Source: Paludibacteraceae bacterium
GTDB lineage: Bacteria > Bacteroidota > Bacteroidia > Bacteroidales > Paludibacteraceae
Assembly (NCBI GenBank): GCA_024401495.1
Contig: JAKSKW010000005.1
Span: 1 to 64,000, forward strand
Direction of reading: 5' to 3'
DNA length: 64,000 bases
Translations under genes and position numbers: made by a program
Shown here: positions 57,631 to 64,000 of the stretch, piece after piece
Layout of the letters: every line of letters starts with the position of its first letter
Numbering within the stretch: the first letter of the stretch is position 1
The notes under the pieces: generated by a model
The model's input: only the letters and a program-made list of their open reading frames with translations
Told to the model about the DNA's origin: nothing
Database searches by the model: none

Positions 57631-59148
57631 TTAGATTCTGACCATACTTGTGCGCTTGCCGAACTCTCTCCATCTGCTGATAGGTCGGTTGTCGGCCAAC
57701 TTTGGAGAATTCTCCTCCAAGTTCACAATATAATCCATATATGACGCGATGATTGCGATATCCTCAACCTCGCTCTTCTCTGCCTCGTAAATCTTCTCCT
57801 CACTTAGCTTCTCGCCGTTCTCTGCGATAAACTTAGTGTTGTACTTTCCTTCTACGAACGCTGGCACGTCCATGATCTTTCTTAGATAGGAGATGTTTGT
57901 CTTAAGTCCAGTAATCTTGTACTCGTAAAGCACACGTCTCATTCTCTCGATTGCGAACTCTCTTGTCACAGCCCAAACGATTAGCTTACCGATCATTGGG
58001 TCGTAGTGAACTGGAATCTCGTAACCCTCGTAAACGAAGCTGTCTACACGTGTTCCGATTCCAAGAGGCTCCTGAAGCTGCTTGATCACACCTGTATCTG
58101 GCATGAAGTTGTTCTCAGCGTCCTCAGCACAGATACGGCACTCGATTGCGTGACCTCTCTGCGACAAATCCTCCTGCTTGAATCTCAATGGAAGACCGTT
58201 TGCGACGTTGATCTGCTCCTTTACCAAGTCAACACCTACAACCTCTTCTGTGATTGGGTGCTCTACCTGTAGACGAGTGTTCATCTCAAGGAAGTAGAAA
58301 TTCAAGTGGTCGTCCACAAGGAACTCGATTGTGCCGGCTCCCTCGTAGTTTACAGCCTTTGCTGCACGCACAGCGATCTCTCCCATCTTGACTCTAACGT
58401 CTGGAGTCATCAATGGAGATGGACTTTCCTCAACTACTTTCTGATTTCTTCTCTGGATTGAACATTCACGCTCGAACAAGTGTACGCAGTTGCCGTGCTG
58501 GTCTGCCAACACCTGAAACTCAATATGGTGTGGAGTCTCAATGAACTTCTCAATATAAATAGTGCCGTCGTTGAATGACGAAATGGCCTCGCTCTGTGCA
58601 GTGTTGAATGCGTCGGCGATCTCCTCCTCTTTCCATACAAGGCGGATACCCTTACCTCCACCACCAGCACTTGCCTTAAGCATTACTGGAAGACCAATCT
58701 GTTTTGCTACCTTTACAGCCTCGTCAGCATCTTTCAATGCCTCCTGTGTTCCTGGTACGACTGGAACTCCTGCTGCAATCATTGTCTGGCGAGCCATAAT
58801 CTTGTCTCCCATCTTGATCATAGCCTCTGCTGGAGCACCGATGAAGATGATACCTTCTTTCTTACAACGTTCTGAAAACTCAGCGTTCTCACTCAAGAAT
58901 CCGTATCCTGGGTGAATTGCGTCTGCACCGAAACGCTTTGCTGCGTCAATAATCTTATCTATGCATAGATAGCTCTCTCTAGATGCAGCTGGACCTATAC
59001 AGCAAGCTTCGTCTGCATAAAATACATGCTTCGATGTTCTGTCTGCCTCGGAATATACTGCAACTGTCTTGATGCCCATCTCTTTACAAGAGCGCATCAC
59101 ACGCATCGCTATCTCTCCTCTGTTGGCAACTAAAATCTTTTTAATCAT
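57631..59148 (-). CDS. Biotin carboxylase
   Basis: ATP-dependent carboxylation of biotin. Start chosen at the ATG 59146-59148 (MIKKILVANRGEIAMRV), 505 residues; the open frame runs to 59193 but has no better start. Typical motifs: ANRGEIA, VYSEADRTSKH, HPGYGFLSENAEF, KASAGGGGKGIRLV, ECSIQRRNQK and FLEMNTRLQVEH. First gene of the operon, with a predicted -7 element at 59213-59220. AccC/PccA-type; the partner carboxyltransferase suggests propionyl-CoA or methylmalonyl-CoA metabolism. Confidence 0.93.
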   Translation of the reverse strand: MIKKILVANRGEIAMRVMRSCKEMGIKTVAVYSEADRTSKHVFYADEACCIGPAASRESYLCIDKIIDAAKRFGADAIHPGYGFLSENAEFSERCKKEGIIFIGAPAEAMIKMGDKIMARQTMIAAGVPVVPGTQEALKDADEAVKVAKQIGLPVMLKASAGGGGKGIRLVWKEEEIADAFNTAQSEAISSFNDGTIYIEKFIETPHHIEFQVLADQHGNCVHLFERECSIQRRNQKVVEESPSPLMTPDVRVKMGEIAVRAAKAVNYEGAGTIEFLVDDHLNFYFLEMNTRLQVEHPITEEVVGVDLVKEQINVANGLPLRFKQEDLSQRGHAIECRICAEDAENNFMPDTGVIKQLQEPLGIGTRVDSFVYEGYEIPVHYDPMIGKLIVWAVTREFAIERMRRVLYEYKITGLKTNISYLRKIMDVPAFVEGKYNTKFIAENGEKLSEEKIYEAEKSEVEDIAIIASYMDYIVNLEENSPKLADNRPISRWREFGKRTSMVRI

Positions 59149-59193
59149 ATTTACGTCTTTTTCTGTATCTAAAGTCCACCGATAATGATGCAC

Positions 59194-59538
59194 TTTAATT
59201 CCAAAAACGGTGCAAAGATAACAAATAAATCATATCGTGTATCGTTTTTCTATACAATCAAGCATTTTTTATGCAAAAATGTGCACAGTTTTATAATTTT
59301 TGTGCAATAAGATTTGACCTGAATTTTGCTTTTGTGGTTGATTATTAATTTGTTAGTTGGTTTTGACTTTTTTTAACAAATCTGAGAAAATTTTAAACTT
59401 TTTTAAGATGATTGTAATTTACAAATATTATAATTATCAACTAAATAAATATGATTGAAAATAATTTGCGAGTTTCTTGGTTTGTGTCGTTAAAAGCAAT
59501 ACCTTTGCGGCTGAAATTAAATAGATGGAAATCAAATC
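59194..59538. promoter_or_regulatory. 345-bp divergent intergenic region with two predicted promoters
   Basis: Minus-strand TATCTTTG (59213-59220) serves the carboxylase operon; plus-strand TACCTTTG (59500-59507) serves the broken porin gene. Between them the sequence is AT-rich without recognised repeats or hairpins. Confidence 0.5.
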
Positions 59539-60368
59539 ATGAAGACTAAAATTTTTTGTGCTGCAGCGACGTCGCTCTTTGCAGCAACAGAATTGATGGC
59601 TGGTGGTATTGTGAGTAATACGAACCAGCATGCGGCTTATCAGCTTCTGTTGGTGGAATGACAGCAGACAAAGAGATTGATTGCGAACAGTCTGGTTTGG
59701 GTGTTGCTCCGATTCTTGGTCTTGCTGTTAATTTCGACAGAGCCCGTTTTGGTGCTAAATATGAATTCCGCACTAAGATTGAGATTGAAAACAAATCTGA
59801 GAAAGACGGTGGTATGCCAGCCTACTCTGATGGTCAGGTGCTTCGTAGCGATGTCCCTGCAATCCTTGCAACTGGTTTGGATATCGATGTCATCAAACCT
59901 CTTACTTTAGGTTTGTCGTACCGTCACTATTTTGATAATGGTGCTACAATCGACGCTTACGATAAGGAGTGGTATAATAAGTGCGACTACGCAGGCAAGG
60001 GCACTAATGATATCGCTGGAGCGTTGGAGTGGAGAATCAATGATAAGTGGACTGTCAGCGGAACAGCAATGCGTACTCTTTACGGTGTGGAGGATAGATT
60101 CCAGAGTGATCTAAACTTCTCCCTTGACTGTTGGAGTTTCGGTGGTGGATTCAAGTTTTCTCCACGTGAGAATATCGACATCAACGTCGCATACTTCGGT
60201 GTGAACTACGACGATGACTATACTAAGGTTTATGCTCCTGATATGGCAGCGAGAAATCCTGGCCGTACAGATGTGTGCAACCGTAAAGCAAACAGTTTTG
60301 CTGCAGGAATCAATTTCCGTTTTGGAGGAGAGAAAAGTTCAGCTGCAGAGGTTGAAACTGTAGAATAA
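59539..60368 (+). pseudogene. FadL/OmpP1-type outer membrane porin with internal deletion
   Basis: The 5' end (59539-59661) encodes a signal peptide and the FadL N-terminal MAGGIVSNTNQHAAY, then hits a stop at 59659-59661. The C-terminal half (from the S-A-S-V-G-G-M-T region before 59658 to 60368) encodes a FadL-type beta-barrel (GLGVAPILGLAVNFD, GLSYRHYFDNG, GGFKFSPRENIDINVAYFGVN, NSFAAGINFRFGGEK) in a different frame. About 150 residues of the family are missing between the parts. The promoter is intact, so the truncated reading frames may still be transcribed. Confidence 0.8.
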
Positions 60369-60402
60369 GAATCAACAAAGAAATTACAACCCTTTTTATC
60401 TT

Positions 60403-60438
60403 GCCGCAGATTGCATGTGATGTAGTCTGCGGCTTAAT
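60403..60438. terminator. Shared terminator between porin pseudogene and OmpA-like gene
   Basis: GCCGCAGA (60403-60410) pairs with TCTGCGGC (60426-60433). T-rich sequence follows for plus-strand transcripts, and the minus-strand gene stop is adjacent (60434). Confidence 0.7.
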
Positions 60439-61210
60439 TTTTGTCCTCTTCCTTAACTTTCCTTTTCCAAATCTCCTTGATTTCATTGAATTTTGATGTT
60501 CCGAGTTCCTTTTCCAATGTGTCAAAATAGTCTTTGACTGCCTTATTTACGATGCATGCGGCTTTTCCTTTTAAAGAATGCTCTTTATAAAGGAATGTAG
60601 ATGCTCGTCTGTTCTGTTCATGCTCGGCTTCTGTTTGGGCATTTGGAATATTTGGATTAAGAAAAGCAAGTCCGACGGGAATGAGAATATAGTCTTCTGG
60701 ATTTTTCAATCTGCTTAGAATCATACTTCTTGTATATTCGGCTCTCTTGAGAGATAGCTTTTTGTTGTATGCCAAGGATCCTCTGGTATCGGTACTTCCT
60801 GCTATGATTATGACCTCTCCGGGCATCTCAGAGACAAGTTCAGTTAGTTGCTCTATTCTATCTTCATATTCAGGTTTCATGGAGACTCCGAAATCAAAGA
60901 AGTGTTCCTCATCTAAAAGAGTTATTGTTTCTGTTGGTTCTGGAGCATTCATTTCTTGTGCGACTGCGGCTATAGGGGCAAGAGTAGCCAGTCCGGCTAC
61001 AATTCCGGCAATCTTGACGATCTCTCCTGCCTTACGTTTCAGGGATAACTGATTTTCAATGTATTCTCGTTCCTTCTCGCATGCAGGACATGTGCCGGCA
61101 CACGCACCTTCAAAATTGCATTTTGCTGGTGTGTAGACGATGCCGTTAGCATCTGCCACTTGTTTGCGTATGGCTTTCAATGTTTCGCAGGTGATTTTGC
61201 TTTTATCCAT
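60434..61210 (-). CDS. OmpA-domain protein with N-terminal Cys motif and no classical signal peptide
   Basis: A 258-residue protein. The C-terminal OmpA/MotB domain (residues about 110-230) has FDFGVSMKPEYEDRIEQL, GSTDTRGSLAYNKKLSLKRA and EHEQNRRAS, consistent with peptidoglycan binding. The N-terminal about 55 residues have a four-Cys cluster (CNFEGACAGTCPACEKE, C-x5-C-x3-C-x2-C) and only then a hydrophobic segment (IVKIAGIVAGLATLAPIAAV), so the Cys part would lie in the cytoplasm and the OmpA domain in the periplasm. The combination is unusual. Convergent with the porin pseudogene. Confidence 0.75.
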   Translation of the reverse strand: MDKSKITCETLKAIRKQVADANGIVYTPAKCNFEGACAGTCPACEKEREYIENQLSLKRKAGEIVKIAGIVAGLATLAPIAAVAQEMNAPEPTETITLLDEEHFFDFGVSMKPEYEDRIEQLTELVSEMPGEVIIIAGSTDTRGSLAYNKKLSLKRAEYTRSMILSRLKNPEDYILIPVGLAFLNPNIPNAQTEAEHEQNRRASTFLYKEHSLKGKAACIVNKAVKDYFDTLEKELGTSKFNEIKEIWKRKVKEEDKN

Positions 61211-61261
61211 AGTGCTGTCTTTTAATCAGTCGTAAAAATAGATAGTTGATGGCAATAAAAC

Positions 61262-61290
61262 AAAAAAAGAGACGCAATTTCTTGCGTCTC
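61262..61290 (-). terminator. Terminator of fabG
   Basis: On the minus strand GAGACGCAA pairs with TTGCGTCTC (61269-61290) followed by a run of T (complement of 61262-61268). About 35 bp after the fabG stop. Confidence 0.8.
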
Positions 61291-61322
61291 CAATTATGCA
61301 TTATGAATCCTGCATTTACGAA

Positions 61323-62069
61323 TTACATATTCATACCGCCGTCTACCTGGATCACCTGACCTGATACATAGCTTGAAAGGTCAGAAGCAAGGAATGTTGC
61401 CACGTTTGCAATATCCTCTGGCTTTCCACCACGACGCAAAGGAATCTTCTTAACCCACTCCTCACGAACTTCGTCCTTCAAAGCAGCTGTCATAGCTGTC
61501 TCGATGAATCCTGGAGCGATAGCGTTAGCACGAATACCCTTTGATCCCATCTCCTGAGCAACACTCTTTGCCAATGCGATCATACCTGCCTTTGATGCAG
61601 AGTAGTTAGCCTGACCAGCGTTACCGTGTACACCTACTACAGATGCCATGTTGATGATTGAACCACCACGCTGACGCATCATAACTGGTACAAGAGCGTG
61701 AGTGAAGTTGAATGCAGACTTCAAGTTAACACCGATAACGGCATCCCACTGCTGCTCTGTCATTCTCAACATTAGACCGTCCTTTGTGATACCTGCGTTG
61801 TTAACCAAGATATCGATGTGTCCGAACTCGTTCTTGATAGCCTCAACTACTGTGTGAGTCTCCTCGAAGTTAGCGGCGTTAGAAGCGAATGCCTTAACCT
61901 TTACACCTAGTGCAGCGATTTCCTTCTCTGTCTGCTGTGCATCCTCGTTGATAGCCAAATCTGTGAATGCGATGTCAGCACCTTCGCTAGCGAACTTAAG
62001 TGCGATTGCCTTTCCGATACCTCTTGCAGCTCCTGTGATAAGAGCTACTTTTCCTTCTAGTAACTTCAT
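61323..62069 (-). CDS. fabG: 3-oxoacyl-[acyl-carrier-protein] reductase
   Basis: NADPH-dependent reductase of fatty acid elongation. Start chosen at ATG 62067-62069 (MKLLEGKVALITGAARGIG), 248 residues; the open frame runs on to 62126. Rossmann motif TGAARGIGKAIALKF, NNAGITKDG, catalytic YSASKAG region and the C-terminal VSGQVIQVDGGMNM are all typical of FabG. Monocistronic here. Confidence 0.95.
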   Translation of the reverse strand: MKLLEGKVALITGAARGIGKAIALKFASEGADIAFTDLAINEDAQQTEKEIAALGVKVKAFASNAANFEETHTVVEAIKNEFGHIDILVNNAGITKDGLMLRMTEQQWDAVIGVNLKSAFNFTHALVPVMMRQRGGSIINMASVVGVHGNAGQANYSASKAGMIALAKSVAQEMGSKGIRANAIAPGFIETAMTAALKDEVREEWVKKIPLRRGGKPEDIANVATFLASDLSSYVSGQVIQVDGGMNM

Positions 62070-62126
62070 ATTAATATAATTTGTTTTCCGCATTAAGATG
62101 TCAGTTTCACTTTGTAGAGTGTCCAT

Positions 62127-62381
62127 TCGTTAAGACACGCACGTCGGTGTGTCTCCACGAGTCTGAATCTTAATCCATAATTTTTAGTTCTGTATTTATT
62201 TGATTCCTTCAATTCTGTGATTGAGTTATTGCTCTCTGATTCCTCCGTGACTCTATGTCTTTAATTGTCGCTCGCCCTACGGGCTCGCGAATGAAGGGAG
62301 GGGTTAGGGCGTTCCGCCCTTAACAATCCTCAACATTTATTGAGTGAATCTACGTTGTCTTCGTTAACGTCATCGTCAACG
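62127..62381. other. 255-bp intergenic region with repeat fragment
   Basis: Contains the hairpin-repeat fragment at 62263-62332 and the TAACGTTGACG copy running into the proB stop. The rest (62127-62262) shows only weak inverted words (AGACAC/GTGTCT near 62133-62154) and no gene. Confidence 0.5.
62263..62332 (-). repeat. Fragment of dispersed 67-bp hairpin repeat
   Basis: CTCGCCCTACGGGCTCGCGA, then GGTTAGGGCG and TAACAATCCTC. Close match to the efflux-operon fragment at 12056-12122 and to the inside of MITE-like copies A-C. Confidence 0.7.
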
Positions 62382-62384
62382 TTA
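62362..62384 (-). repeat. TAACGTTGACG motif at the stop codon of proB
   Basis: Minus-strand TAACGTTGACGATGACGTTA begins with the proB stop codon (62382-62384). Confidence 0.65.
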
Positions 62385-63458
62385 CACAACATAAAGATAG
62401 TCGCAGTGGATAAGTGGCTTGTCTGCTTTCTTGCCGATCAACTCCGCAACCTCTTCGTTGGAATAGTCTACCTTGCCAAGAGCGATCTGCTCACCCGACT
62501 CGGATACGACTCTGATGATGTCTCCGCTTTCAAACTTACCGCTGACACCGATGACTCCCACTGATAGCACAGAGCATCTCTCGTCGGCAAGAATAGCTTT
62601 CTCTGCTCCCGCGTCGATCTTGATCTCACCTTTGCAGAATCCTTCGCTGTGTGCGATCCATTTCTTGACGCTGCTCACCTTCTCGTCTGGAAGGAAACGT
62701 GTGCAGATGATATCCTTTGTGTCGTCAAGTAGGTCAAGGATGATGTTGTCACGCTTTCCGTTGGCGATGATCACCTCAACTCCCTCGTCGGCTACCTTGC
62801 TCGCAATTCCCATTTTCGACTGCATTCCGCCACGTCCGAAACTTGATTTGCTTGTCTGCAAGTACTGCGACAAATCTCTCTTGCCTGGCAACACCTCACG
62901 GATCACCTGGCTTTCAGGATCTGCTGGATTGCCATTGTAGATTCCGTCGATATTACTCAAGATGATGAGTGCCTGAGCGTCAATCATTGTGGCGACAAGA
63001 CCAGAAAGTTCATCGTTATCAGTGAACATCAACTCAGTCAATGATATTGTGTCGTTCTCGTTGACGATGGGAATCACGCCGTTCTCTATCATCACCTGCA
63101 TACAGTTGCGCTGGTTGAGATAGTGCTGGCGAGTATGGAAACTCTCTTTTGTTGTCAACACCTGTCCGCAAGTGATATCGTTGTCGCGGAAAAGCATGTA
63201 GTAGCGGTTGATGAGCTTTGCCTGTCCGATCGACGAGAAAAGCTGACGTTGGCTCACGGCATCCAGTTTGTCCACAAGAACCTTGTTTCTTCCTGCTGCC
63301 ACAGCACCTGAACTGATCATCACAACCTCCACACCCTGCTTATGCAACTCCGACACTTGGTCGACGATGGAAGACATACGAGTGACGTCCAATGTACCGT
63401 CTTTTTTAGTCAGCACATTAGAACCGATTTTGATAGCTATTCGTTTGAATTTCGACAT
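62382..63458 (-). CDS. proB: Glutamate 5-kinase
   Basis: First step of proline synthesis. The 358-residue protein has an amino-acid kinase domain (KIGSNVLTKKDGTLD, MISSGAVAAGR, NENDTISLTELMFTDNDELSG, GRGGMQSKMGIASKV) and a C-terminal PUA domain (EIKIDAGAEKAILADERCSV). It lies 9 bp downstream of the partial proC gene, so both proline genes are co-transcribed. The stop codon begins a TAACGTTGACG repeat. Confidence 0.95.
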   Translation of the reverse strand: MSKFKRIAIKIGSNVLTKKDGTLDVTRMSSIVDQVSELHKQGVEVVMISSGAVAAGRNKVLVDKLDAVSQRQLFSSIGQAKLINRYYMLFRDNDITCGQVLTTKESFHTRQHYLNQRNCMQVMIENGVIPIVNENDTISLTELMFTDNDELSGLVATMIDAQALIILSNIDGIYNGNPADPESQVIREVLPGKRDLSQYLQTSKSSFGRGGMQSKMGIASKVADEGVEVIIANGKRDNIILDLLDDTKDIICTRFLPDEKVSSVKKWIAHSEGFCKGEIKIDAGAEKAILADERCSVLSVGVIGVSGKFESGDIIRVVSESGEQIALGKVDYSNEEVAELIGKKADKPLIHCDYLYVV

Positions 63459-63467
63459 CAGTTATCT

Positions 63468-64000
63468 TTACTTGTTTGCAAGAATACCCTGAATTACGGA
63501 ATTTGTGAATCCGTTTTTCTCCATTGCGTTCAATCCCTTGATTGTCCAACCGCCAGGAGTAGTCACCTTGTCGATCTCAACCTCAGGGTTAGTCTTGTTC
63601 TGAAGAATCAACTGAGCTGCACCGATCATAGTCTGAGCCACAACCTCGTGAGCGATATCTGGGCGAACACCAAGTTCACAAGCTCCCTCTGCAGCTGCAC
63701 GGATGAATCTAAGCACGTATGCGATACCGCATGAGCTTACAGATGTCATAGCACCCATCTGGCCCTCAGGAATGATGATAGCCTTGCCAAGGTGGTTGAA
63801 GATGTCAAGCACCACGTTCTCCTCTTCTTTAGTAGCGTCGAGAGAACAAACGAATGACATACTCTCCAATAGAGCGATTGCAGTGTTAGGCAATACACGG
63901 AAGTAAGAAACATTCTTACCGATGTATCCCTTAACTGTCTCAAGGCTAACGCCAGCAGCGATAGAGATCACCTTGTGCTGCTTCTCGTCGATAGCCGACT
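63468..64000 (-). CDS. proC: Pyrroline-5-carboxylate reductase, 5' end off window
   Basis: Last step of proline synthesis. Only the C-terminal about 177 residues are inside the window; the frame is open to the window edge. Visible motifs: VISIAAGVSLETVK, VSYFRVLPNTAIALLES, the C-terminal dimerisation region (GACELGVRPDIAHEVVAQTM, AQLILQNKTNPEVEIDKVTT, PGGWTIKGLNAMEKNGF). Typical of ProC. Upstream of proB in the same direction. Confidence 0.93.
   Translation of the reverse strand, partial: SAIDEKQHKVISIAAGVSLETVKGYIGKNVSYFRVLPNTAIALLESMSFVCSLDATKEEENVVLDIFNHLGKAIIIPEGQMGAMTSVSSCGIAYVLRFIRAAAEGACELGVRPDIAHEVVAQTMIGAAQLILQNKTNPEVEIDKVTTPGGWTIKGLNAMEKNGFTNSVIQGILANK

Overview
The window is chromosomal DNA from a member of the Bacteroidales (phylum Bacteroidota). 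Three signals support this. Most genes with a visible promoter are preceded by the Bacteroidetes -7 element TANNTTTG, sometimes with a TTTG -33 element, and Shine-Dalgarno sequences are largely absent. Two large secreted proteins (GH9 cellulase, CotH/lamin-tail protein) end in type IX secretion sorting domains. Gene content and groupings (argR-GNAT-argG, biotin-dependent carboxylase trio, AraC with tolC-hlyD-MFS efflux, tandem acyltransferases, BspA-like surface proteins) fit the order. Genus cannot be decided from the sequence; a gut or rumen fibre-associated lineage is a reasonable guess because of the GH9 enzyme.

Layout. 1-3.1 kb: a tandem array of BspA-like repeat proteins, and an AAA ATPase (AAA_14/DUF4143) preceded by four direct repeats. 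3.2-9.7 kb: lipoprotein esterase, a divergent NAD-dependent DNA ligase, a second AAA_14/DUF4143 ATPase with its own different four-repeat array, a BASS transporter, O6-alkylguanine repair protein and GNAT. 9.7-14.8 kb: AraC regulator divergent from a three-gene efflux operon. 14.8-23.3 kb: housekeeping genes (mnmE, fmt, nadK, rpmE2, cyclophilin) with small accessory genes. 23.4-34.6 kb: secreted CotH protein, DUF3781, acyl-CoA ligase, two tRNA-Arg genes, FemAB-like protein, GH9 cellulase, rpiB. 35-39.4 kb: Rpn-type nuclease, tex, a decayed DUF1016 nuclease, a lipoprotein. 39.8-42.8 kb: DUF362 lipoprotein plus TonB-dependent receptor. 42.9-49.2 kb: an accessory stretch with hipB-hipA overlapping an Aat-like aminoacyl-tRNA transferase gene, a strongly structured leader, and two unusual multi-domain proteins. 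49.3-64 kb: argG/GNAT/argR, queF/queC, two acyltransferases, biotin carboxylase/BCCP/carboxyltransferase, a broken FadL-type porin, an OmpA-like protein, fabG, proB and a partial proC.

Three families of small dispersed repeats run through the window: GC-rich palindromes (two lie inside the mnmE reading frame and are translated), a 121-135 bp MITE-like element with terminal inverted repeats (three full copies, three fragments), and a TAACGTTGACG motif that starts exactly at the stop codon of three genes.

The best candidates for something undescribed are: (1) the two AAA_14/DUF4143 ATPase genes, each with four direct repeats at exactly 32 or 33 bp period, unrelated in sequence but laid out identically around the predicted -7 promoter element, which suggests cognate autoregulation or self-recognition; (2) the hipBA-aat-like overlapping operon; and (3) the structured leader at 45.35-45.50 kb.
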